Assembly: GCA_023954045.1 (NCBI GenBank)
Contig: JAMLIR010000005.1
Location: forward strand, 115,685-179,684
DNA from: Burkholderiaceae bacterium
Lineage (GTDB): Bacteria > Pseudomonadota > Gammaproteobacteria > Burkholderiales > Burkholderiaceae_E
Length of the DNA: 64,000 nt
Reading direction: 5' to 3'
The notes beneath the pieces were generated by a model. The model worked only from the letters and a program-made list of their open reading frames with translations. It was not told the DNA's origin and ran no database searches. This document shows positions 44,267 to 52,199 of this stretch, piece by piece. Position 1 is the first letter of the stretch, and each line of letters begins with the position of its first letter. Both the position numbers and the translations under genes were made by a program.

Positions 44267-44777
44267 TCCAGGCGCGCCGATGACGCGCGTCGAGGCCTAC
44301 CTGGAATTGCAGGTCGTCGTCGTCGAAACGGCCGCGGTCGGCGCCGACGTGGCACGCCCCGCAGTTCGCGGCGCTCTTCACGCTGTCGTGACGCCAGACG
44401 GCGGTGTCCACTTTCCGGTGCTTGCGCTCGAACCAGCGCGAACGCGTGATGCGATCCTGCGGCGGCTCCTCGCTCACCCGTTTCCAGGTGCCGGCATGCC
44501 GCTGCAGCCATGCGTCGATTCGTGAAGCCGTGGCCGCGTCGAGCGCGGCGTCGGTTCCGTAGTGGCTGTCGAGCCCGCTCATGATTCGTCGCCACGATGC
44601 CGCAGGAAGCGCTCCCGGCGCGTACGCGATGTGGCACGACGCGCATTCCTGCAGGTAGGCGTCGGGCACGTCGGCCGGCATCGCCGTGCGCTCGCCGGCA
44701 TGCGCGGCGGCAGCGGCGGCGCAAAGACCGGCCACGGTAAGGAATCGTGAGAGGCGATCGCGAAACGAGGGGCTCAT
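44259..44777 (-). CDS. Diheme cytochrome c
   Basis: A 172-residue periplasmic protein with a Sec signal (cleavage near AHA-G) and two haem sites, CASCH (about residue 45) and CGACH (about residue 138). The spacing and the LQFQVGLDARHRRA C-terminus match the DHC protein that partners SHP. It probably passes electrons between the membrane cytochrome b and SHP. Confidence 0.88.
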   Translation of the reverse strand: MSPSFRDRLSRFLTVAGLCAAAAAAHAGERTAMPADVPDAYLQECASCHIAYAPGALPAASWRRIMSGLDSHYGTDAALDAATASRIDAWLQRHAGTWKRVSEEPPQDRITRSRWFERKHRKVDTAVWRHDSVKSAANCGACHVGADRGRFDDDDLQFQVGLDARHRRAWND

Positions 44778-44804
44778 CGCAGGTATCCCGAAGCGCGCCG
44801 ACCG

Positions 44805-45230
44805 TCAGCGTCCGAGCCCGAGCAGGTACGCGAGCACGTCGGCCTTCTCCCCCGCGCTGCATTCCCGCCCGAGCACGTCCTTGCAGTTGCGGCGAAACCA
44901 TTTGTCGACGCGAGCGGTGTCGGTAAAGGCCGCCGCATTCGCAACCGGTGCGATCGGATCGATCGTCTTGCCGGTCTTCGCGTGCTTGCCGGCGGTGAGC
45001 GGCGCATCGCGGTGGCACGATGCGCACGACCATTCACCGCCGTGCCGGCTCGTGAAGAAGAGGCGCCCGCGTTCCGCGTCGCCGGGTGCGCCGGAGGCGG
45101 TGCTGAAACGCTCGAGTTGCCGTGCAGCGGAAGTGTCCGCCGCATGCGCACTCGCCGCAACGAGCAGCGCGATGGCGACAACGGCAAGCGATGCCTGCCG
45201 GAATCGGGACGAGAACCTGCGCGACATCAT
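44805..45230 (-). CDS. SHP-like haem protein (DUF1924)
   Basis: A 141-residue exported mono-haem cytochrome with a Sec signal (cleavage near AHA-A), the haem site WSCASCHRDAPLTAGKHAKT and a second Cys pair CKDVLGREC. This is the pattern of sphaeroides haem protein, which can bind oxygen or nitric oxide. It is the first gene of the shp-dhc-cytochrome b cluster. Confidence 0.88.
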   Translation of the reverse strand: MMSRRFSSRFRQASLAVVAIALLVAASAHAADTSAARQLERFSTASGAPGDAERGRLFFTSRHGGEWSCASCHRDAPLTAGKHAKTGKTIDPIAPVANAAAFTDTARVDKWFRRNCKDVLGRECSAGEKADVLAYLLGLGR

Positions 45231-45451
45231 CTGCGCTCCGAATGGACAAGGGCGTGAAAGCCCGTTGCCTGCATTCTTCGCGCAGCAACGTGAAACGAGA
45301 CTGAAACCGGCGGGCGCTGCCGCTACGCCTGCGGCCCTGCGGAGCGCAGGTCGGCGCGCCAGTCGCCGCGAAGCGAAGCGCTAACCCAGTTCGCTCGACA
45401 CCCGGCTCGTTCGTGATGCCGACGGCCAGAGCGCGCAGCCGCGCTCGACCG

Positions 45452-45763
45452 TCAACTGCAGCTGCCGCAGCAGTTGCCGGGAGCCTTGCCGATCCGCACG
45501 CGCCAGAGATCCGGGCCCTGCTCGAGGTAGTCCCAGGTGAAGAGACCATGGAGCGTCGACTTGAACTGGCGGTGCAGCGGCGCAGGATCGTGATCGCTGA
45601 CCAGCTCCAGCGCGGCGCGCTGCGGCAGGGCATTGAACGAGGCGAAGATGCGGTCGTGACGCTCGCTCGGCGCAATCGTGCGGACGTCCACGGTCGAGTG
45701 GATCGCCTCGCTCGTCGCTGCGGAGCCCAGTGTTTCGAGGTTCGACTTGATGGCGATTCTCAT
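45452..45763 (-). CDS. DUF2249-domain protein
   Basis: A 103-residue protein whose core VDVRTIAPSERHDRIFASFN, LPQRAALELVSDHDPAPLHR QF and WDYLEQGPDLWRVRIGK matches DUF2249, often found near haem, nitric-oxide and iron-sulfur genes. The C-terminal CCGSC motif is an extra Cys cluster that could bind a metal. ATG at 45763. Confidence 0.85.
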   Translation of the reverse strand: MRIAIKSNLETLGSAATSEAIHSTVDVRTIAPSERHDRIFASFNALPQRAALELVSDHDPAPLHRQFKSTLHGLFTWDYLEQGPDLWRVRIGKAPGNCCGSCS

Positions 45764-45853
45764 GGTTGCGGGTTCTCCGGCTCCGGGTCAAAAGGTGTAC
45801 CACCAGTATAGCTTATAGCCGACGGGCTGGAGCCGGCGCCTGCGCGCACGCGG

Positions 45854-46414
45854 TCAATCAGTGCCCACGCACCACTGCCGCTCGCAAGGGATCCCATCGC
45901 GATCCCCGTCCATTTCCGTGCCCGGGCAGTTCGCAAGGAAGTACCGGGCTTCGGCGCACGAGGTCATTTGCCCGCACCGGGTTCGGCCGTCGCACCGGTA
46001 GGCGGGCGCGCTCGAACGATCGGCCTGCACCGCGGGCGTGGCGGCGAAAGTCGCATCCGATCCGCGGCTCGCTCTCTGTGAATATTCGGAGAAGCCAAGA
46101 GCGCCGATCACGACCGCCAACGCGACGCCCATTGCGCGACCGGACAGACTGCGAGTCTGGCTTGGTCGCACCGCCCTGCGCTCGCGCGATGCGACGGGCC
46201 GGGAACTGCCGGGGCGATGGACCCTGGTCGCGCGCTTCTTGCCGTCCTTGTTCAATTCGACTTCGAACGAGAGCGCTTCATGCAGGCGCGGGGCCTTCCC
46301 ATCGCGCGGGAAGGCCGAAACATGGACGAAGACATCGTCGCCGCCCAGGGTCGGAGTGATGAAACCGAAGCCGCGGTCTTCGTTCCACCTCGAGAGCTTG
46401 CCGTCGAAACGCAC
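45854..46414 (-). CDS. Cold-shock domain protein fused to a membrane helix and Excalibur domain
   Basis: A 186-residue fusion. Residues 1-65 are a cold-shock domain with RNP1 (GFGFITP) and RNP2 (VFVHVSAF). A basic linker leads to one membrane helix (MGVALAVVIGALGFSEY, about residues 94-110). The C-terminus has an Excalibur calcium-binding motif (DGDRDGIPCERQWC) with several Cys. The N-terminal nucleic-acid-binding part would be cytoplasmic and the Excalibur part periplasmic. Its start overlaps the NERD gene stop by one base. Confidence 0.85.
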   Translation of the reverse strand: MRFDGKLSRWNEDRGFGFITPTLGGDDVFVHVSAFPRDGKAPRLHEALSFEVELNKDGKKRATRVHRPGSSRPVASRERRAVRPSQTRSLSGRAMGVALAVVIGALGFSEYSQRASRGSDATFAATPAVQADRSSAPAYRCDGRTRCGQMTSCAEARYFLANCPGTEMDGDRDGIPCERQWCVGTD

Positions 46415-47340
46415 TACGCTGCCCGTTTCCGTTCAGACAGCATGGGTTCGACGGTACGGCATCGTTGCTCGAGCTGATGCACGACGCGCTGCACGTCCTG
46501 CACCGACAGAGTCTGCGCACCGCGCGCCTTCAGCAGCCCTTTCAATTCCCCGCCGCTGAAGACGCGCACTTCGCCGCGGCCGGTGCGCTTCACATACCAG
46601 CCCGGCAGGGCAAGGACTGGAAGCACTCGAATCTGGTCGCCGACTGCCCCGGTGAGCCACCTCGCCAGCCAGTCGGCCTGTCGCTGCGCCTGTTCCAGCG
46701 GCGCTTTGGCGACCCAGGTCGGAAACCGCAGGATGCTGCCATCGAACTCCACCGTGGCATCCGCCTTGCCCCGTCCGCCATTGGGCTTCGTGAAGCCCTT
46801 GGTCTCGATCGCGAAAACACCTTCTCGGGACACGACCACGTGATCGATGTTGAAGTCGTTCGCCGGAACGTCGTGGAAGACGGCCGCTCCCTGACGCATC
46901 AACTGGTCGAGTTCCTGGCCTGCGGCAAGCTCCGCATCGAGGCCCGCCCTCAGGTTGTCGAGGCGCTCTCCGGCCCGCCACATCTTCCGCACCATGAACC
47001 CGATGAATGCGAGGGCTCCCACGACGAACAACGGCGCCACGTGCATCACTGACCGGAGGTCGCCGCGCAAATGCCCTTGCGCCAGAAAGGCGGCCAGTAC
47101 CAGGAGCGGCAGCGCTGCCAGCGCGAACACGTCCCAGTGCAGATCGATGGTCGCATCATCGAGTTGCTCTCGAAGCGTATGGCCCGGCGCGCGCAACAAG
47201 TCATCGACGAGCGGTGTCTTTCGGCGGGCTCGCGCGCGGCGCCGTCGCAGCACCAATGATCCAATGCCCAGAGCCGGGCCGATGAAACTGGCGGCGACGA
47301 CGCCGATCACAATGACGGTCTGCTGCTCCAGATTCCCCAT
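46414..47340 (-). CDS. NERD-domain membrane protein
   Basis: A 308-residue protein with an N-terminal membrane helix (residues 5-25), two more helices near residues 70-115, then a NERD nuclease-related domain (FNIDHVVVSREGVFAIETKG, with the Asp, Glu and Lys expected of a PD-(D/E)XK-like site; QADWLARWLTGA; VLPVLALPGWYVK). ATG at 47340. NERD proteins are thought to act in DNA or RNA processing. One-base overlap with the cold-shock/Excalibur fusion suggests the two work together at the membrane. Confidence 0.85.
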   Translation of the reverse strand: MGNLEQQTVIVIGVVAASFIGPALGIGSLVLRRRRARARRKTPLVDDLLRAPGHTLREQLDDATIDLHWDVFALAALPLLVLAAFLAQGHLRGDLRSVMHVAPLFVVGALAFIGFMVRKMWRAGERLDNLRAGLDAELAAGQELDQLMRQGAAVFHDVPANDFNIDHVVVSREGVFAIETKGFTKPNGGRGKADATVEFDGSILRFPTWVAKAPLEQAQRQADWLARWLTGAVGDQIRVLPVLALPGWYVKRTGRGEVRVFSGGELKGLLKARGAQTLSVQDVQRVVHQLEQRCRTVEPMLSERKRAA

Positions 47341-47500
47341 GGTCCACATCACCCGCTTCGTTCGACAGAGTGGCGTGTGTCGATTATTCGGAAGATGCAT
47401 GGAGAATCGTGGATCGCCAGCCGAATGGCGCATTTCCGGCTGCGGGCGGTCTGGCGCGGTGCAAGTCCCCGTCCGGGCAGGGACCCGTGGCGGCCTCGGT

Positions 47501-48310
47501 TCAGAGCACGGCGGGCTCCGGCGCCCGGATTGCCTGCTCGAGCGCGGCCTGGTCCGGACCCACGAACGGCGCCGCCTCGCGCGCGGCGTCCAGGCCGGCA
47601 TACAGCGCGTCGTCGAGCCCTGCCGCCGGCGGCAGGTGACTGCCGAGAATCAGGCGCGGCTTCAGGTCGCGCAGCGGGCGGCAGGCGGCCGCCAGCCGAT
47701 CCCGGCCGAGCTCGGCCAGCCAGGGCGCGTCGATGCGCGCCCACAACGCGAGCCCGTCGTGCAGCTCGCGCGCGCCGATCGACGCGGCCGTCTCGGCGGG
47801 GCGCGCCATCACCGCGCCGAAGCAGTCCGAGCTGAACAGGTGGCGCGTGCCGGTGTCGAACACCGCCATCGTCTCGGGCGCGTCGTACACCGGCGGCCGA
47901 TGCGCCAGCAGCCGGCGGTCGCCCACGTCGAGCGCCTGCCCGGGGTTGACAAGGTACGTGCGGTCCAGCGGCAGCTGCTGCAGGCCCATCTTGCCCACGC
48001 CCAGGTAGTTCGTGACGACGCGCGCCTGCGGCGCCTCGGCCAGCACCGCGGCCAGGTTGCCCACGTGGTCGGCGTCGGCGTGCGTGATCCAGATCCAGCG
48101 CAGCGCGGCGGGATCGATCAGTGCGCGAAGCGCCTCGAGGAAGCCGTCGCGCAGCGGCGCAATGCCGGTGTCGACCAGCACGGGCTCGCGCGCGTGGATC
48201 AGGTAGGCGTTGATCGGCAGCACGCCCAGGCCGGGCAGCGGCACGTAGGCGGGCAGCAGGTCGGTGTCGGTGCCGACGCGGCGGCTCGGCAGCAGGGTGG
48301 GTTGGTCCAT
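47501..48310 (-). CDS. MBL-fold metallo-hydrolase
   Basis: A 269-residue metallo-beta-lactamase-fold protein. The metal motif is WITHADADHVGNLAAVL (HxDxDH instead of the common HxHxDH), followed by YDAPETMAVFDTGTRHLFSS DCFGA. The Asp variant is typical of the ODP/flavodiiron-like branch, so the metal site may be di-iron. It is divergent from the SnoaL-like/TetR pair and may be part of the same regulon. Confidence 0.88.
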   Translation of the reverse strand: MDQPTLLPSRRVGTDTDLLPAYVPLPGLGVLPINAYLIHAREPVLVDTGIAPLRDGFLEALRALIDPAALRWIWITHADADHVGNLAAVLAEAPQARVVTNYLGVGKMGLQQLPLDRTYLVNPGQALDVGDRRLLAHRPPVYDAPETMAVFDTGTRHLFSSDCFGAVMARPAETAASIGARELHDGLALWARIDAPWLAELGRDRLAAACRPLRDLKPRLILGSHLPPAAGLDDALYAGLDAAREAAPFVGPDQAALEQAIRAPEPAVL

Positions 48311-48463
48311 GGTGAGTGTCCTCGTGGTGATGGCTCGGGGAGCGGCTTCGCTCCAGCCTTCGGCCAGTCTGGCGTCCGGGGCCCGGGCACGCTGCTAAGA
48401 CTTGGCGAAAGAATCGCTAACTTGTTGCTAATCGCCTGCCGTATTGCGAATCGTGCCGCTTTA

Positions 48464-48479
48464 TGAGATTCTTGTCTCA
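48464..48479. promoter_or_regulatory. Inverted repeat in the MBL/SnoaL divergent gap
   Basis: TGAGA (48464-48468) and TCTCA (48475-48479) form an inverted repeat around six bases in an AT-rich part of the gap. Its size and place fit a TetR operator controlling both divergent genes. Confidence 0.45.
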
Positions 48480-48521
48480 CAAAGGGCCCTTCCCAATGGC
48501 CCCGCCTTCCGGAGGCCCGAC

Positions 48522-48953
48522 ATGCCGATGACACCCGCGCAGATGGACCGCAAAATCGACGAGCACTTCCGCTACGAGGCCAGCGACGATGTGGAGGGCG
48601 TGCTGCGCACGCTGGCCGAGGACGCCGAACACGACGTCGTCGGCTGGCCGGCGGGCGCGACGCGCGGCCGCACCGCCGCGCGCGCCTTCTACGAGGCGAT
48701 GTTCGCGGACCTGGCCGACAGCCGCGTCGAGACGCTGCGCCGCCTGTACGGCAGCGACTTCGTCGTCGACGAGTCGGTCTGGCGCGGGCGGGCCGCGGGC
48801 CGGCCCTTCGGGCTCGAGGGCCGCGACCGGCCGCTCGAGTTCCGCCTGCTGCACGTGCTCCAGTTCGCCGAGAACGGCGAGATCGCGCGCGAGAACGTCT
48901 GGCTGGACTTCGCCGCCATCCTCGCGCAGCTGCCGCAGCAAGGGTCGGCATGA
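48522..48953 (+). CDS. SnoaL-like (NTF2-fold) protein
   Basis: A 143-residue NTF2-fold protein: MDRKIDEHFRYEASDDVEGV, DVVGWPAGATRGRTAARAFY, LEFRLLHVLQFAENGEIARE. Members are small-molecule isomerases, hydrolases or binding proteins. The ATG at 48522 is preferred because upstream translation covers the operator. It overlaps the TetR gene by 4 bases (ATGA). Confidence 0.85.
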   Translation: MPMTPAQMDRKIDEHFRYEASDDVEGVLRTLAEDAEHDVVGWPAGATRGRTAARAFYEAMFADLADSRVETLRRLYGSDFVVDESVWRGRAAGRPFGLEGRDRPLEFRLLHVLQFAENGEIARENVWLDFAAILAQLPQQGSA

Positions 48954-49576
48954 GCGCGGAAGCCGGGGGGCGCGCCAACCAGTTGCGGCGCACCCGCAAG
49001 GACCTGCTGCAGGCCGCCGCGCGCCTGACGAGCCAGGGCCGCCACCCCAACCTCGAGGAGATCGCCGAGGAGGCGATGGTCTCGCGCGCCACGGCCTACC
49101 GGCACTTCCCGGACGTGACGGCGCTGCTGGTCGAGGCGTCGCTCGACATCGACACGCCGCAGGCCGAGGAGGTGTTCCGCGGCGCGCCGCGCGAGGACCC
49201 GGTGGCGCGGCTCGAGCGCGTCGACGCGGCGTTCGACCGGATGATCCGCGACAACGAGGTCGCGCTGCGCCTGATGCTGCGGCACACGCTGGAGCGCAGC
49301 GTGCGCCGCGGGCGCAGGACCGGCGACGCGTCGACGCCGGTGCGCCAGAACCGCCGCACGCCGCTGATCGAGGCTGCGCTCGAGCCGGCGCGTCGCGAGT
49401 TCCGCCCGGCGGCCCTGAAGACGCTCACGCGGGCGCTGGCGCTGGTGATCGGCACCGAGGCGATGCTGGCGCTGAAGGACGTGCTGCAGCTCGACGAGGC
49501 CGAGGCCCGGCGCGTGCGCCGCTGGGCGATCCGCGCGCTGGTCGACGCGGCCCGAAAGCCCGGGGCGGGCACGTGA
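48950..49576 (+). CDS. TetR-family regulator
   Basis: A 208-residue regulator with a short TetR helix-turn-helix (HPNLEEIAEEAMVSRATAYR HFPDVTALL, about residues 28-56) and a helical ligand domain. It is translationally coupled to the SnoaL-like gene and lies beside the divergent MBL gene, the expected regulon. Confidence 0.88.
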   Translation: MSAEAGGRANQLRRTRKDLLQAAARLTSQGRHPNLEEIAEEAMVSRATAYRHFPDVTALLVEASLDIDTPQAEEVFRGAPREDPVARLERVDAAFDRMIRDNEVALRLMLRHTLERSVRRGRRTGDASTPVRQNRRTPLIEAALEPARREFRPAALKTLTRALALVIGTEAMLALKDVLQLDEAEARRVRRWAIRALVDAARKPGAGT

Positions 49577-49589
49577 AGGAGTCGACGCG

Positions 49590-50009
49590 ATGGAACCGAT
49601 CTCCCACGCCGAAGCCGTCGAGGTGCGCTACTACCCGCGCGACGGCAGCGTCTTTCTCGACACGCACTACCTCATCAAGGGCGTGGCCGGCGCGATCTTC
49701 TGGAAGCTGGCGCGCGAGCACGCGCTGAGCGGGCGCAGCGAGTTCAGCCTGCGCGAGCTGCGACTGGCCGGCCACGAGCTGCGCCTGCCCGAGCTGCAGG
49801 ACAACCTGAGCGTGCGGCTGTTGCTGCTGCAGCGCCGGCTCGCCGAGCGCGGCGCGTCGATGCAGATCTGCAAGACGGGGCGGGGGCGCTTCCGCATCGA
49901 CCTGCAGCGGCCGCTGCGGCTGGTGGAGGTGTCCGAGCCGGTGCGCACGCCGGACGTGGCGGCGCTGCGCGTCCGCGCCGAGGCTCGGGCTCTGGCGGCG
50001 CCAGCCTGA
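49590..50009 (+). CDS. Hypothetical protein with winged-helix-like C-terminus
   Basis: A 139-residue protein, 13 bases after the TetR gene and probably co-transcribed. The middle and C-terminal parts (FSLRELRLAGHELRLPELQD, NLSVRLLLLQRRLAERG, GRGRFRIDLQRPLRL) look like a winged helix with basic wing. The N-terminal YYPRDGSVFLDTHYLIKGVA is not recognised. Function unknown. Confidence 0.65.
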   Translation: MEPISHAEAVEVRYYPRDGSVFLDTHYLIKGVAGAIFWKLAREHALSGRSEFSLRELRLAGHELRLPELQDNLSVRLLLLQRRLAERGASMQICKTGRGRFRIDLQRPLRLVEVSEPVRTPDVAALRVRAEARALAAPA

Positions 50010-50057
50010 TACGGCGCCGGCGCAAGCGCCTTGCGCCCGAATCGCACGACGTCGAAG

Positions 50058-50477
50058 CTAGGCAGCGCGCGAAGACCGGGAGCCGGCGCGCGTCCGCTTC
50101 CGCGTTCGGTCGGGTTGCACGAGCGCCGTCGATGTCGTTGCGCTGCGTCGGCTCGCAACGCTCAGCACTTCCTCGGCCCACTTGTTGAGACTGATGCCGC
50201 TGCGCGCCGCAGCCTTCAAGGCGGCGGCGTGAACGCCGGGTGAAACCCGCAGCATCAGCTTCCCGCTGGCGGGCTTCTCGGGAGCGCCGCCGAGACTCTC
50301 GCAGGCGGCGATGTAGTCGTCGACGACCATGTGGAAGTTCGCTTCGAAGTCCGTGACGGACTCTCCGTGAAAAGTGATGATGTCTTCGACGTCGAGAACG
50401 CGGCCGACGATGACCTTGTCCTCGGCGTCGAAGATCATGCTGGCGACGTAGCCTCGGTAGCTCATCGTGTTGGTCAT
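50058..50477 (-). CDS. HicB-family antitoxin-like protein
   Basis: A 139-residue protein with the HicB fold (YRGYVASMIFDAEDKVIVGR, ITFHGESVTDFEANFHMVVD DYIAACESLGG) and a C-terminal ribbon-helix-helix domain (MLRVSPGVHAAALKAAARSG ISLNKWAEEVL). The tail of about 25 residues is Arg/Ser-rich. No recognisable HicA toxin is next to it; a 37-codon frame overlapping its start takes the toxin position. Confidence 0.82.
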   Translation of the reverse strand: MTNTMSYRGYVASMIFDAEDKVIVGRVLDVEDIITFHGESVTDFEANFHMVVDDYIAACESLGGAPEKPASGKLMLRVSPGVHAAALKAAARSGISLNKWAEEVLSVASRRSATTSTALVQPDRTRKRTRAGSRSSRAA

Positions 50478-50587
50478 AGCTTGACTCCCATCCGAAGCAG
50501 GAACTCGCGTACGGCTCTGGGCAATTCGAGTCGTGCCCACACTCGATGTTTCCATTGACCCGGCTCTGACCAGATGGCGTTCAGCAT
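50474..50587 (-). CDS. Short frame coupled to hicB
   Basis: A possible 37-residue product, rich in Trp and Arg (SEPGQWKHRVWARLELPRAV), whose TGA overlaps the HicB ATG. The arrangement matches toxin-antitoxin pairs, but the sequence does not resemble HicA (no conserved GSHxxF motif), and no ribosome site is seen. It may be an unrelated toxin, the 3' end of a decayed gene, or chance. Confidence 0.3.
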   Translation of the reverse strand: MLNAIWSEPGQWKHRVWARLELPRAVREFLLRMGVKL

Positions 50588-50638
50588 ACGACAGAAGGCG
50601 GATAATCGAGCCTCTTGCACCCTCCAAAAAGCACCTCG

Positions 50639-50983
50639 ATGACCCGAATCCAGATATTCGAATCGGCGCGTTCGGAAGCCGGGCGCAATGCCCGGAACCG
50701 TCTCGAGGCGATGGCGGACATCGCGCGCGCCCGCGAGCAGGGCGCCGAGATCGAGCACTACGAATTCGCGAGCGACGCCCCCGAGTTCCTGCGCGATCCC
50801 CAGGTCAAGGCCTACATCGACACCGAGGGTGCCGATGCGCTGCCGCTGGTCCTGATCGACGGCAAACAGGCGCTCGCCGGACGATATCCCACGCGCGCCG
50901 AACTGGCGCGCTGGAGCGGGTCGTCGATCATCGAGGTGCACCCCGACGCCGGGAACTGCTGCAGCGGCGGCCACTGCGGTTGA
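50639..50983 (+). CDS. ArsD-like protein lacking the N-terminal cysteines
   Basis: A 114-residue thioredoxin-fold protein clearly related to ArsD: IEHYEFASDAPEFLRDPQVK AYIDTEGADALPLVLIDG and AGRYPTRAELARW. The arsenite-binding Cys12, Cys13 and Cys18 of ArsD are absent; only a C-terminal cluster (Cys107, Cys108, Cys113) remains. No arsA, arsB, arsC or arsR is nearby. It may bind another metal or have lost metallochaperone function. Confidence 0.82.
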   Translation: MTRIQIFESARSEAGRNARNRLEAMADIARAREQGAEIEHYEFASDAPEFLRDPQVKAYIDTEGADALPLVLIDGKQALAGRYPTRAELARWSGSSIIEVHPDAGNCCSGGHCG

Positions 50984-50993
50984 TCGCGGCCGA

Positions 50994-51329
50994 TCAATCC
51001 AGCGCGGCCAAGGCCGCCTTCGGCACCCTGTCCAGCACCTTCAACAGCGACCTTGCCGCTCCGGTGGGATAGCGCTTGCCCTGCTCCCAGTTCCGGATCG
51101 TGTCGAGCGGCACGTCGATGCGCCGCGCGAATTCCTGCTGTGTCAGTCCGAGGCGCCGCCTGACGCGACGGACGAAGCGTGCGGCGTCCTGCATCGCCTC
51201 GGCATCGTCTTCGGCCTGCTGGATGGCAAGGTCGGCTTCAGTCGTCGCGTCCAGCTTGCGGCGATCGACCCTGCCCTTGGGCAGGGTAGTCGGGCGACTG
51301 AGATCGACCTTGACGCGTACTGTGCTCAT
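50994..51329 (-). CDS. XRE-type antitoxin of a BrnT-like module
   Basis: A 111-residue protein with a basic N-terminal region (VKVDLSRPTTLPKGRVDRRK), an Asp/Glu-rich segment, and a helix-turn-helix (LGLTQQEFARRIDVPLDTIR NWEQGKRYPTG). The ATG at 51329 lies inside the toxin-like frame. It takes the antitoxin position behind brnT but carries an XRE domain rather than the usual BrnA ribbon-helix-helix. Confidence 0.85.
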   Translation of the reverse strand: MSTVRVKVDLSRPTTLPKGRVDRRKLDATTEADLAIQQAEDDAEAMQDAARFVRRVRRRLGLTQQEFARRIDVPLDTIRNWEQGKRYPTGAARSLLKVLDRVPKAALAALD

Positions 51330-51612
51330 ACTCCCCGACCTCTCGACGGTTCGCCCTCCGAGCCGAGATGATTCGAATTCGCTCACCGCGAACGGTGAAG
51401 GCCAGGCAATACACCCGACCTTCGATCGCTCCGAACAACCGATATCGGTCTTCGCCGTAGTCCCATCGATCATCGAGCGTCACGACGCGGTGGGGGTCGA
51501 GAAACGCTCGCAGCGCATAGGCGAAGTCGAACCCTCGTCGGTCGAAACAGGCGTCGCTCTTTACTCGATCCCACTCGAACTCGGATCCGGATTGTAGTTC
51601 AATGAACGACAT
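51238..51612 (-). CDS. brnT: BrnT-family toxin
   Basis: The first 95 residues are a canonical BrnT ribonuclease: FEWDRVKSDACFDRRGFDFA, DDRWDYGEDRYRLFGAIEGR and RIRIISARRANRREVGEYEH. The frame continues about 29 residues past the normal BrnT end (Ser/Arg/Gln-rich), overlapping the antitoxin start by 92 bases. Either this is a natural long overlap or a stop near 51320 was lost. ATG at 51612. Confidence 0.85.
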   Translation of the reverse strand: MSFIELQSGSEFEWDRVKSDACFDRRGFDFAYALRAFLDPHRVVTLDDRWDYGEDRYRLFGAIEGRVYCLAFTVRGERIRIISARRANRREVGEYEHSTRQGRSQSPDYPAQGQGRSPQAGRDD

Positions 51613-51738
51613 CCATCAATCGCCCTGGCAGCCCTATCGACCAGCGGCAAGGCTATCCGTGGGGAAGCGGGGTGTCTGTCGAACGAATGGCCGAGGTCGT
51701 GGGAGTCAGCCCCCGCTCCACAGCGGATCGGGGCCACT

Positions 51739-52062
51739 TCACAGCACCGCTTCGAGCCCCTTGCGCTCGATGAGATCGAGCAGCTTCGACGAAGGGCCGC
51801 TGGGCTTCTTGTCTCCGATCTCCCACTTGCGAACCGTGGAGACGCTGGTGTTGAGCACTGCCGCCAGAACCGACTGACTCAGGCGCAGGCTCTCGCGCAG
51901 CTCGCGGATCCTGGCTGCGTCGTATTCGGGCACCGGCGACAGGCACAGCGCGTCGTACGCCTGCATCTTGCGCTTGTCGATGAAACCCAGGCGATGCAGG
52001 TCGCTGGCGGTTTCATGAACGGCCTCGAGTATCCGGCTCTTCGGCTTTCGCCTGGTCACCAC
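51739..52062 (-). CDS. XRE-family antitoxin (HigA-like), no toxin found
   Basis: A 107-residue protein with an N-terminal segment typical of MqsA/HigA2-like antitoxins (ILEAVHETASDLHRLGFIDK RKMQAYDALCL) and a helix-turn-helix (LRLSQSVLAAVLNTSVSTVR KWEIGDKKPSG). GTG at 52062 is chosen because AGGAG sits 7 bases upstream. The upstream toxin gene expected for this family is absent; a palindrome occupies the promoter. Confidence 0.8.
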   Translation of the reverse strand: MVTRRKPKSRILEAVHETASDLHRLGFIDKRKMQAYDALCLSPVPEYDAARIRELRESLRLSQSVLAAVLNTSVSTVRKWEIGDKKPSGPSSKLLDLIERKGLEAVL

Positions 52063-52115
52063 GGCATATCTCCTGCATGGCCCCATCAGCGTCCTCATTG
52101 GGCCGGGTAATTGTG

Positions 52116-52126
52116 CCACTTAGTGG
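52116..52126. promoter_or_regulatory. Inverted repeat upstream of the orphan XRE antitoxin
   Basis: CCACT (52116-52120) and AGTGG (52122-52126) form an inverted repeat around one T, about 55 bases upstream of the GTG start. It is the likely site for autorepression by the antitoxin. Confidence 0.4.
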
Positions 52127-52199
52127 TATAGATTGCAGCGTCGGGGCACCGTGTCCGGCCGACACCAGCGCCCGGTTCAAGCGGCCGCCGATGCGTATC

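Noticed and set aside
45854-46414. Plain CspA-type cold-shock protein
   Set aside because: The product is 186 residues with a membrane helix and Excalibur domain, far longer than CspA (about 70 residues).
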